DNA of 11,831 nt from Verrucomicrobiota bacterium (GTDB lineage Bacteria; Verrucomicrobiota; Verrucomicrobiia; Limisphaerales; UBA1096): positions 1-11,831 of the forward strand of contig DQOE01000309.1 in the NCBI GenBank assembly GCA_015658765.1. The letters run 5' to 3'. The notes under the pieces are model-generated. The model was not told where the DNA came from. It saw only the letters and a program-made list of their open reading frames with translations, and made no database searches. Both the position numbers and the translations under genes were made by a program. Shown here piece after piece: positions 1 through 4,985 of this stretch. Within the stretch, counting starts at the first letter, position 1, and every line of letters starts with the position of its first letter.

Positions 1-5
1 AAAAA

Positions 6-81
6 TGGTGGAGCCGACTGGTCTCGAACCAGCGACCCCCACAATGCCATTGTGGTGCTCTACCAACTGAGCTACGACCCC
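6..81 (-). tRNA. tRNA-Ala (anticodon GGC)
   Basis: Read on the minus strand this is a complete 76-nt cloverleaf. The 7-bp acceptor stem pairs GGGGTCG (75-81) with CGGCTCC (10-16), with one G-U pair near the end and another in the middle. The D-arm GTAGCTCAGTTGGTAGAGC is present. The 5-bp anticodon stem CCACA/TGTGG holds the loop ATGGCAT with anticodon GGC. The T-arm carries GGTTCGAGACC. The 3' CCA is encoded (6-8) after discriminator A (9). A run of T on the minus strand (positions 5-1) follows directly and probably begins the terminator, which is cut by the window edge. GGC reads the alanine codons GCC and GCU. Confidence 0.97.
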
Positions 82-96
82 ACCAAGGGGACGGCG

Positions 97-124
97 ATTG
101 TATGGATACTCTTTTAACCGTCAA
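97..124 (-). promoter_or_regulatory. Promoter of tRNA-Ala
   Basis: On the minus strand there is a -35 box TTGACG (119-124), a 16-bp spacer (103-118) and a -10 box TACAAT (97-102). Both boxes match the sigma-70 consensus at five of six bases. The expected start of transcription near position 90 lies about 9 nt before the mature tRNA end at 81, a normal short tRNA leader. The promoter occupies the space directly before the plus-strand VOC gene, so an upstream TTG start for that gene at 98, inside the -10 box, is unlikely. Confidence 0.8.
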
Positions 125-136
125 CCGATTTTTTGC

Positions 137-502
137 ATGACACACTATGAACTTAATCACGTCGCGCTTCACGTCGCCGATGTGGAGAAAAGCTGCGAAT
201 TTTACCGCGACACACTCAAGCTGGAGCCGGTGGAGAGGCCGGCGTTCGACTTCCCCGGCGCTTGGTTTCGGCTGGGCGAATTTCAGGAACTGCACCTGAT
301 CGGCGATCGTGAGTTGGACACCCGCTCCAAGCCGCGAGGCAACCACTTCGCCCTGCGTGCCGACAATCTCGACGAGTGGGAGGGTCATTTCAACAGCATC
401 GGGCAGGAATATCTGCCACGCCGCACCCGCCCCGATGGTGCCTCTCAACTCTTCGTCGCCGACCCCGACGGCCACCACGTCGAGCTGTTCACCGGGCCGT
501 AA
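137..502 (+). CDS. VOC-superfamily (glyoxalase/bleomycin-resistance-like) protein
   Basis: This is a 121-residue single-domain vicinal-oxygen-chelate protein. Family members are small cytosolic metalloenzymes or binding proteins made of two beta-alpha-beta-beta-beta modules, usually acting as dimers. The first module opens with LNHVALHV (His8), followed by the helix segment SCEFYRDTLKLEP. A candidate second metal ligand is His53 in ELHLIG. The second module starts at NHFALR (His70) and ends in HHVELFTGP (Glu116). These fit the usual four-ligand pattern, so it is probably catalytic, but the substrate cannot be named; lactoylglutathione lyase-like or dioxygenase roles are both possible. I chose the ATG at 137 because the family domain begins there; a TTG at 98 in the same frame falls in the tRNA promoter. 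No clear Shine-Dalgarno precedes it. It converges on trpE with a 13-bp gap and no visible terminator. Confidence 0.85.
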   Translation: MTHYELNHVALHVADVEKSCEFYRDTLKLEPVERPAFDFPGAWFRLGEFQELHLIGDRELDTRSKPRGNHFALRADNLDEWEGHFNSIGQEYLPRRTRPDGASQLFVADPDGHHVELFTGP

Positions 503-515
503 GCTTGGCCAGGCG

Positions 516-2048
516 CTACTGCGTGCTGAAGCTCTCGGCCAACGCCAGCGCCTTGATCATCGCCTTGGATTTGTTGACCGTTTCCTGAAACTCGTGCTCC
601 GGCACCGAGTCGGCCACCCAGCCGCCACCGGCCTGCACGTACGCCTTGCCATCCTTCAGCAACGCCGTGCGGATGGTGATGCAGCAGTCGAGATTTCCGG
701 TGAACGAAAAGTAACCGACGCAGCCGCCGTACGGCCCGCGCGTCGTCTGCTCAAACTCGGAGATGATCTGCATCGCGCGAATCTTCGGCGCGCCGGAGAG
801 CGTCCCCGCCGGGAACGTCGCACGGATCAGGTCGTACGGCGTGTGTTCCTCCGTGAGGTTGCCCTCCACCTGCGTGACGATGTGCATCACGTGGCTGTAT
901 CGCTCGATGATCATCAGGTCTTTCACCTCCACCGAGCCGAAGTCGCACACGCGGCCGATGTCGTTCCGCGCCAAGTCAACCAGCATCACATGCTCGGCGC
1001 GCTCCTTCGGGTCGGCGAGCAACTCCTTCTCCAGCGCCAAGTCTTCCTCGGCGTTTCTGCCGCGCGGCCGCGTGCCGGCGATCGGGCGAATCTCCACCCG
1101 CCGATCCTCGCAGCGCACATGAATCTCCGGCGACGCGCCGACGAGCGAATAGCCCTCGAACTCCAGCAGAAACATATACGGCGACGGATTGATCGAGCGC
1201 ACCGCGCGATACACGTCAAGCGGCGACGCATCCACCGGGGCGGAAAAACGCTGCGAACCGACCACCTGAATGATGTCGCCGGCGTTGATGTACTCCTTCG
1301 CCTTCCCGACGTTCTTGAGAAAACGATCCTTCGCTTGGTTGGACTGGAATTCCTTCTCCGGCAACTCGTCGGGGAACGACACCAGCTTGTATTCGCTCGG
1401 CTGCTCGAGCATTGCCACGATCCGCTCCACCTCATTGGTCGCCGCCTCGTACACCTCCGCCGGCGAGTCGCCGGGGCCGATGATGCCGTTGACGATGATC
1501 GTCAGCGTCTGCGCCACCCGGTCGAACACCAGCAGTTGGTCAGCGATGATGAAACAAATCGTCGGCGTGCCAAGCTCGTCCTCCGGCGGGCGCGGCACAA
1601 CCGGCTCGATGTCATGGATGAACTCGTGGCCGACAAAGCCAAGCGCACCACCGGTGAATCGCGGCAGACCATCGACATCCACCGGCTTGTAGTTGGCCAG
1701 AACTTTCTCGACGACCTCGAGCCCATCGCAGACTTTGCCCTCCGACTTGGCCCCGCCACGGCCGACAACCTTGTACGTCTCCCGCACTTGGCCGCCCTCG
1801 ATCCACTCCACCGTGTCGCCGACTTGGCGGATCATCCCGCGCGGGTTGCAACCCACAAACGAGTAGCGGCCGAGGTGCTCCCCTCCCTCGACCGACTCAA
1901 AAAGAAACGACTCGCCCTTGCCACGGATTTTGCGATAAGCCGTCAGCGGAGTTTCCTGGTCGGCCAACAGCCGGCGCGTGACCGGAATCAGGTTTCCCTG
2001 TTCGGCCAAGCGGCAAAACTCATCCTTGGTTGGACGGCAAAACTCCAT
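516..2048 (-). CDS. trpE: Anthranilate synthase component I
   Basis: This 510-residue protein has the usual TrpE length. It converts chorismate to anthranilate with ammonia from a TrpG amidotransferase, the first committed step of tryptophan synthesis in the cytoplasm. The N-terminal regulatory region carries FLFESVEGGEHLGRYSF (48-64), corresponding to the LLES tryptophan-feedback site. The chorismate-binding domain shows RPIAGTRPRGR (321-331), EHVMLVDLARNDIGRV (352-367), SHVMHIVTQVEG (385-396), GTLSGAPK (415-422) and AGGGWVADSVPEHEFQET (473-490), all expected of an active enzyme. PabB is the main alternative, but length and the intact feedback motif favour TrpE. No trpG is visible nearby, so the glutamine subunit must be elsewhere. 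It lies 73 nt downstream of hisI and could share its transcript. The ATG has no convincing ribosome-binding site, and no terminator is seen after the TAG. Confidence 0.94.
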   Translation of the reverse strand: MEFCRPTKDEFCRLAEQGNLIPVTRRLLADQETPLTAYRKIRGKGESFLFESVEGGEHLGRYSFVGCNPRGMIRQVGDTVEWIEGGQVRETYKVVGRGGAKSEGKVCDGLEVVEKVLANYKPVDVDGLPRFTGGALGFVGHEFIHDIEPVVPRPPEDELGTPTICFIIADQLLVFDRVAQTLTIIVNGIIGPGDSPAEVYEAATNEVERIVAMLEQPSEYKLVSFPDELPEKEFQSNQAKDRFLKNVGKAKEYINAGDIIQVVGSQRFSAPVDASPLDVYRAVRSINPSPYMFLLEFEGYSLVGASPEIHVRCEDRRVEIRPIAGTRPRGRNAEEDLALEKELLADPKERAEHVMLVDLARNDIGRVCDFGSVEVKDLMIIERYSHVMHIVTQVEGNLTEEHTPYDLIRATFPAGTLSGAPKIRAMQIISEFEQTTRGPYGGCVGYFSFTGNLDCCITIRTALLKDGKAYVQAGGGWVADSVPEHEFQETVNKSKAMIKALALAESFSTQ

Positions 2049-2121
2049 GCGGCGGACAGTCTAAACGGCGCCCCCCACCAAACGCCAACACAATACAGGC
2101 CAAGCGTTTGGCCAAGCGGGA

Positions 2122-2505
2122 TTACTTTTTGTAAACCTCGTCCGGGTTGACGAGCTGCTCCTCGGTGACCTCGAAATCGCCCCCCTCGCGGGTCGAGCGG
2201 AAAAAGCAGGACTTATAGCCCTCATGGCAGGCCGCGCCATGCTGCGAGACCTGAACCAGCAGCGTGTCGCCGTCACAGTCAAACGCAATGTCGCTGACCT
2301 GCTGCGTGTGACCGCTCGACTCGCCCTTCATCCAGTATTTCTGGCGGGAGCGACTCCAAAAATGTGTCTTGCCGGTCTCGATCGTGGACTTCAGCGAGGC
2401 CTCATTCATCCACGCCATCATCAGCACGCGGCCGGTTCCTTCTTCCTGTATAATGGCCGGGATCAGGCCATCCGAGTTGAACTTTAGTTTCTCAATGAAC
2501 TTCAT
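2122..2505 (-). CDS. hisI: Phosphoribosyl-AMP cyclohydrolase
   Basis: This 127-residue protein is a single-domain HisI without the HisE pyrophosphohydrolase fusion seen in enterobacteria. It opens the purine ring of phosphoribosyl-AMP in the third step of histidine synthesis. Diagnostic segments are [25 protein letters not shown] residues 50-70 and the metal/active-site block DCDGD (77-80 region) followed by [15 protein letters not shown] (88-102). Cys78, Cys93 and Cys100 are the expected zinc ligands, and Asp77 and Asp79 the expected magnesium ligands. The start is the ATG at 2505, where family homology begins; the frame stays open farther upstream but overlaps hisF. The gene begins 8 nt after the hisF stop, so the two are almost certainly co-transcribed. 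There is no Shine-Dalgarno, only an AT-rich GATATAATTTT. A separate hisE should exist elsewhere. Confidence 0.96.
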   Translation of the reverse strand: MKFIEKLKFNSDGLIPAIIQEEGTGRVLMMAWMNEASLKSTIETGKTHFWSRSRQKYWMKGESSGHTQQVSDIAFDCDGDTLLVQVSQHGAACHEGYKSCFFRSTREGGDFEVTEEQLVNPDEVYKK

Positions 2506-2513
2506 CTGCAAAA

Positions 2514-3290
2514 TTATATCGTGCGGACGGGAATGCCGTCCTGTTTCAAGAATGCCTTTACATCGGCGACGGTATATTCGCCGAAGTGAAAAATACTCGC
2601 CGCCAACACCGCGTCGGCCCTGCCCTCGTGCAGCACCTCGGCCATATGCTCGAGACAACCGGCGCCGCCGCTGGCCACCACCGGCACATCCACCGACTCG
2701 CTGATGCGCCTCGTGATCTCCAAGTCGTAGCCGGCCTTCGTGCCGTCGGCGTCGATGCTGTTTAAAACAATCTCGCCAGCGCCGAGTTCAACAGCACGAG
2801 CCGACCACTCGACCGCGTCCAAGCCGGTTTCCTTGCGGCCGCCGTGCGAAAAGACACCCCACTTGCCATCGCCGGTTTTCTTGGCGTCGACCGAGACGAC
2901 GATGCACTGGCTGCCAAACTTTTCCGCTCCCTCGCGAATTAACTCCGGCTTGGCCAAGGCGGCGCTGTTTATACTGATCTTGTCCGCACCCGCCTTGAGC
3001 ATGATGCCCATGTCCTCCACCGTGCGAATGCCACCTCCGACCGTCAACGGCATGAAACAACGGCTCGCCACCCGCTCCATCACATCGACCATCGTGTCGC
3101 GCCCGTGCGCACTGGCGGTGATGTCAAAAAAAACCATCTCGTCAGCGCCCTGCTCATCATAGCGAACGGCCAACTCGACCGGGTCGCCGACGTTGCGCAG
3201 CCCCCCCTCCTCCGCACGGCCAAACTGCACCCCGCGCGTAACGGCACCGTCGTGCACGTCCAGGCAGGGAATCACTCGCTTGGCTAACAT
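2514..3290 (-). CDS. hisF: Imidazole glycerol phosphate synthase cyclase subunit
   Basis: This 258-residue TIM-barrel protein, with HisH, turns PRFAR and ammonia into imidazole glycerol phosphate and AICAR, linking histidine and purine synthesis. It starts with [10 protein letters not shown], giving catalytic Asp11. Other landmarks are GGGIRT (85-90, phosphate binding), VSVDAKK with the second catalytic Asp135, LNSIDADGT (176-184) and ASGGAG (206-211). In the first loop the usual lysines of DVKDGRVVKG read His13 and Arg19, a mild departure. The start is the ATG at 3290, which matches the family N-terminus; a TTG at 3359 would add 23 residues running through the terminator hairpin and is unlikely. 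No hisH is adjacent. The start codon lies 15 nt beyond an intrinsic-terminator hairpin belonging to the upstream histone-like gene, so how hisF is transcribed is unclear. Confidence 0.97.
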   Translation of the reverse strand: MLAKRVIPCLDVHDGAVTRGVQFGRAEEGGLRNVGDPVELAVRYDEQGADEMVFFDITASAHGRDTMVDVMERVASRCFMPLTVGGGIRTVEDMGIMLKAGADKISINSAALAKPELIREGAEKFGSQCIVVSVDAKKTGDGKWGVFSHGGRKETGLDAVEWSARAVELGAGEIVLNSIDADGTKAGYDLEITRRISESVDVPVVASGGAGCLEHMAEVLHEGRADAVLAASIFHFGEYTVADVKAFLKQDGIPVRTI

Positions 3291-3293
3291 GAT

Positions 3294-3325
3294 AAAAAGA
3301 AAAAACCGGCGGCAAACGCCGCCGG
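3294..3325 (-). terminator. Intrinsic terminator after the histone-like gene, abutting hisF
   Basis: On the minus strand, CCGGCGGC (3318-3325), loop GTTT (3314-3317) and GCCGCCGG (3306-3313) form a perfect 8-bp GC-rich hairpin. It is followed by TTTTTTCTTTTT (3305-3294), a classic U-tract. It lies about 80 nt after the stop of the histone-like gene and should end that transcript. The hisF ATG (3290-3288) follows the U-tract after only three bases. Confidence 0.85.
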
Positions 3326-3363
3326 GAATTGCAATATCCTTTATCCGCCCGCTATTCAAGCTC

Positions 3364-3379
3364 GCCGGTCAAAACCGGC
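3364..3379. repeat. Inverted repeat in the histone-hisF leader
   Basis: GCCGGT (3364-3369), spacer CAAA, ACCGGC (3374-3379) form a perfect 6-bp stem with a 4-nt loop. On the minus-strand transcript its distal arm ACCGGC (3369-3364) could alternatively pair with GCCGGT (3310-3305), which overlaps the 3' arm of the terminator and the first U. The two foldings exclude each other, as in an attenuator. No histidine-rich leader peptide is visible. Confidence 0.5.
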
Positions 3380-3403
3380 AAAGGGGCGATCCGGAAAAAC
3401 GGT

Positions 3404-4027
3404 TCAAGCCGCAGTGAACTTGCCCTTGTTGTTCTTGAACGCCTTTTTGTTGGTGTACAGCATCACGCGAAGGGAGTTCAGGGGATTCTTGCCCGAGAAC
3501 TTGTGACCCGCCTTCTTGGCTGCCCCAAGGATTTGTTTGGCATCCAAGGCCTTGCCCTTGGTTACTGCCAAGGCGACCTGCTTCAAGGAAAGCTTGTTCT
3601 TCACCTTCTTAGCCGGGGCTTTTTTTGACGCCTTCTTGGCCGCCTTTTTAGGGGCTTTTTTTGACGCCTTCTTGGGTGCCTTCTTGGCGGCTTTTTTTAC
3701 AGCCTTTCTGGGTGCTTTCTTGGCCGCCTTCTTCTTCACCGACTTCCGTTTCGCTGCCGCCTTTTTCTTCGCCGGACGACCACGCTTGGCTGCAGTCTTC
3801 TTCGCCGGACGACCGCGTCGCTTGCCTGCGGCTTTCTTCGGCTTGCGACCACGTCGCTTGGCCGGTGCAGTACCTGCACCTCCCAAGGCAGCTTCAATCT
3901 CAGCCAGCCTTTTTTCAGCATCCGCTGCAGTTGCCTGCGCGTTTGCCAAAGCCTTCGATACGGAATCCTTTTCGGATTGCAATGCCGCTCGAGCTCGTTG
4001 GAATAATTTAACTGTATCTTTACTCAT
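3404..4027 (-). CDS. Histone H1-like, AT-hook nucleoid protein with C-terminal winged-helix-like domain
   Basis: This 207-residue, highly basic protein has three parts. Residues 1-50 form an alanine/glutamate-rich helix with coiled-coil character (QSEKDSVSKALANAQATAADAEKRLAEIEAAL region). Residues 57-90 hold three AT-hook cores, RGRKP (59-63), RGRP (71-74) and RGRP (82-85). Residues 91-145 are a lysine/alanine/proline tail of KKAPKKA-type repeats like eukaryotic H1. Residues 147-207 form a compact segment (LSLKQVALAV, DAKQILGAAKKAG, NPLNSLRVMLYTNKKAF, KGKFTAA) whose pattern resembles HARE-HTH winged helices; that assignment is by eye. It probably binds AT-rich minor grooves and compacts or bridges DNA. 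Start: ATG at 4027 with a weak AAAGAG. It has its own promoter and a downstream terminator, so it is probably monocistronic. The tail contains internal direct repeats and A7 runs prone to slippage. Confidence 0.85.
   Translation of the reverse strand: MSKDTVKLFQRARAALQSEKDSVSKALANAQATAADAEKRLAEIEAALGGAGTAPAKRRGRKPKKAAGKRRGRPAKKTAAKRGRPAKKKAAAKRKSVKKKAAKKAPRKAVKKAAKKAPKKASKKAPKKAAKKASKKAPAKKVKNKLSLKQVALAVTKGKALDAKQILGAAKKAGHKFSGKNPLNSLRVMLYTNKKAFKNNKGKFTAA
3615..3675. repeat. Tandem 36-bp repeat inside the histone-like gene
   Basis: A 25-bp stretch at 3615-3639 recurs exactly at 3651-3675, a period of 36 bp or 12 codons, so the protein frame (KKASKKAPKKAA-type units) is kept. Each copy contains a 7-base T run (A7 on the coding strand, within codons for Ser-Lys-Lys-Ala). 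This indicates growth of the basic tail by in-frame duplication. Confidence 0.9.
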
Positions 4028-4161
4028 TCTCTTTGGGGGTTATATCGCGCCATATAGCGACGTAAAGGTTGGAGACTACCCTATAACAAATTGTTTACAA
4101 GTCGAAATATAATGTTTTTTAAGGAGGAACCGGACAGTTGAATGAGTAAAGATACAGTTAA
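4006..4161. repeat. 22-bp inverted repeat flanking the histone promoter segment
   Basis: The first bases of the histone-like gene, including its ATG (minus strand, 4029-4008), occur again exactly on the plus strand at 4140-4161. The arms are 22 bp, perfect, and enclose about 110 bp (4030-4139). Beyond the right arm the plus-strand reading continues with Leu-Phe-x-Arg, like Leu-Phe-Gln-Arg of the histone protein, so the duplication was probably once slightly longer. The enclosed segment holds the histone promoter on the minus strand and, facing the other way, TATAAT (4108-4113) and AAGGAGG (4121-4127). Confidence 0.85.
4039..4066 (-). promoter_or_regulatory. Promoter of the histone-like gene, with overlapping palindrome
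   Basis: On the minus strand there is a -35-like TTTACG (4061-4066, four of six consensus bases), a 16-bp spacer and a -10 TATAAC (4039-4044, five of six). Transcription would begin near 4032, leaving a leader of only about five bases before the ATG at 4027. The -10 and spacer coincide with an imperfect palindrome, GTTATAT (4039-4045), CGCGCC, ATATAGC (4052-4058), which could be an operator. The regulator is unknown. Confidence 0.5.
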
Positions 4162-4333
4162 TATTTCATTATTTAATCGCAACGTGAATGCTCATTGTCC
4201 CTCCCATTATATCTATTATTTGAACGGATTTATAACCCAGCAAATCCAGCTTGGCCGCCACTCCTTTTTGCGCAGGATATTTTTTCAGCGAGTCCAGTAT
4301 ATAAGCGTAGGCGGATGCATTGCCGCAACATAG
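4108..4333 (+). pseudogene. Duplicated histone-gene start with -10 and SD-like signals, reading antisense into ubiE
   Basis: The plus strand carries TATAAT (4108-4113), AAGGAGG (4121-4127) and an ATG at 4142, 14 nt beyond the Shine-Dalgarno-like sequence. The frame runs 63 codons to 4333. Its first residues, MSKDTV, equal the histone-like protein start; after a two- to three-residue insertion a LF-x-R match follows, and then similarity ends. From 4169 on it is antisense to the 3' end of ubiE, so the remaining codons are probably not selected as protein. I regard it as a relic of an inverted duplication of the histone gene start. No good -35 box lies 16-18 bp before the TATAAT, so transcription is uncertain. 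Confidence 0.4.
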
Positions 4334-4876
4334 CCAGCCAAAAACAGGCAGAATCCATGCGAGGTATAGGTAATAAGCCGATCGGAGCAACCGATTGGCC
4401 GGCTTACCAAAATCGAGTATCAGCAGACGCCCTCCCGGCTTCAGGACCCTGGTAATCTCCCGAAGACCGTCTTCCATGCTACCAAGGTTTCTCAAACCGT
4501 AACCGATCGTCACCAAGTCAAGTGAGTGGTTCCCAAGCGGAAGGTTCAAGGCATCCGCCTGGGCGAGCCTGACGCACTGATCCCCGCGCTTGGCCAAGCG
4601 AGCGGCGGCTTGCAGCAGCATGGGTCGGTTGAGATCCATCCCAACGAGCGCGCCTCCCCGCTTGGCCAAGCCGATGGCGATATCACCCGTTCCGCAGCAT
4701 AAATCCAGCCCCGTTTCACCTTCATTGAAATTCGCAAGGACAACCACGCGACGCTTCCAAACCCGATGCAGTCCGAGGCTTTGGATGTCATTGACGAGAT
4801 CGTACCGTGCAGCGATCGCGCCAAACAATTGGTCGACTTTGTGTGTGTGTCTGGTTGAATCGCTCGCGGTTTCCAC
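4169..4876 (-). CDS. ubiE: Demethylmenaquinone/ubiquinone C-methyltransferase (UbiE/MenG family)
   Basis: This 235-residue class I SAM-dependent methyltransferase adds the ring methyl group in the last step of menaquinone synthesis (or the equivalent ubiquinone step), acting at the membrane. VDQLFGAIAARYDLVNDIQSLGLHRVWKRR (14-43, shown in part) is the family N-terminal signature. LDLCCGTGDIA (57-67) is SAM motif I, MDLN (80-83) holds the acidic ribose-binding residue, and GLRN (127-130) and VLKPGGRLLILDFGKP (144-159) are further family motifs. The C-terminus GGTMSIHVAIK is the usual ending. The start is GTG at 4876 with no Shine-Dalgarno. Menaquinone is the likelier quinone if the organism is a verrucomicrobium. 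Two perfect TTGGCCAA palindromes fall in this gene, both encoding LAK(R). It ends 141 nt before the histone-like gene, and read-through RNA would carry the antisense arm of the inverted repeat. Confidence 0.93.
   Translation of the reverse strand: METASDSTRHTHKVDQLFGAIAARYDLVNDIQSLGLHRVWKRRVVVLANFNEGETGLDLCCGTGDIAIGLAKRGGALVGMDLNRPMLLQAAARLAKRGDQCVRLAQADALNLPLGNHSLDLVTIGYGLRNLGSMEDGLREITRVLKPGGRLLILDFGKPANRLLRSAYYLYLAWILPVFGWLCCGNASAYAYILDSLKKYPAQKGVAAKLDLLGYKSVQIIDIMGGTMSIHVAIK
4587..4600. repeat. CGCTTGGCCAAGCG palindrome (full 14-bp copy)
   Basis: A perfect 14-bp palindrome inside ubiE, one of two full copies in the window. Its 8-bp core TTGGCCAA occurs ten times in total, listed in the findings. 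Here it encodes Leu-Ala-Lys-Arg on the minus strand. Confidence 0.9.
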
Positions 4877-4985
4877 TGGTCGGCGACAAGTATCACCCCC
4901 CTTACCTGTTCACCAGCAAATCCTATCCAGCGACACAATTAGGAGGTTTGATTCCTCAGATGATAAGGGCAACAATCCCCTCCGA
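4877..4985. promoter_or_regulatory. Divergent intergenic region between ubiE and moeA
   Basis: This 109-bp region must hold promoters for both genes. I see no strong sigma-70 pair; TTCACC (near 4909) and CACAAT (near 4934), about 19 bp apart, are a weak plus-strand candidate. A strong Shine-Dalgarno-like TTAGGAGG (4939-4946) lies 39 nt before the moeA ATG, too far to serve it directly. It is 13 nt before another ATG at 4960, which opens a 33-codon frame (to 5061) overlapping the start of moeA in a different frame. Confidence 0.4.

Noticed and set aside
98..136. TTG at 98 as the start of the VOC gene
   Set aside because: The TTG is inside the -10 box of the tRNA promoter, and homology to the VOC domain begins only at the ATG at 137.
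309..2150. 613-codon open frame on the plus strand opposite trpE
   Set aside because: It is antisense to an intact trpE with all family motifs; its translation is arginine/histidine-rich low-complexity sequence typical of a shadow frame in GC-rich DNA.
3291..3359. Histidine attenuator leader peptide before hisF
   Set aside because: The only reading frame here has no histidine codons; the hairpins remain interesting but not as a classic his leader.
3616..4027. Repetitive array resembling CRISPR or a tandem-repeat locus
   Set aside because: The repeats are codon-periodic lysine/alanine units of one protein; there are no spacers.
4590..4985. N-terminal extension of MoeA by 132 codons
   Set aside because: The extension is antisense to ubiE and lacks any MoeA homology; the family start is at 4986.
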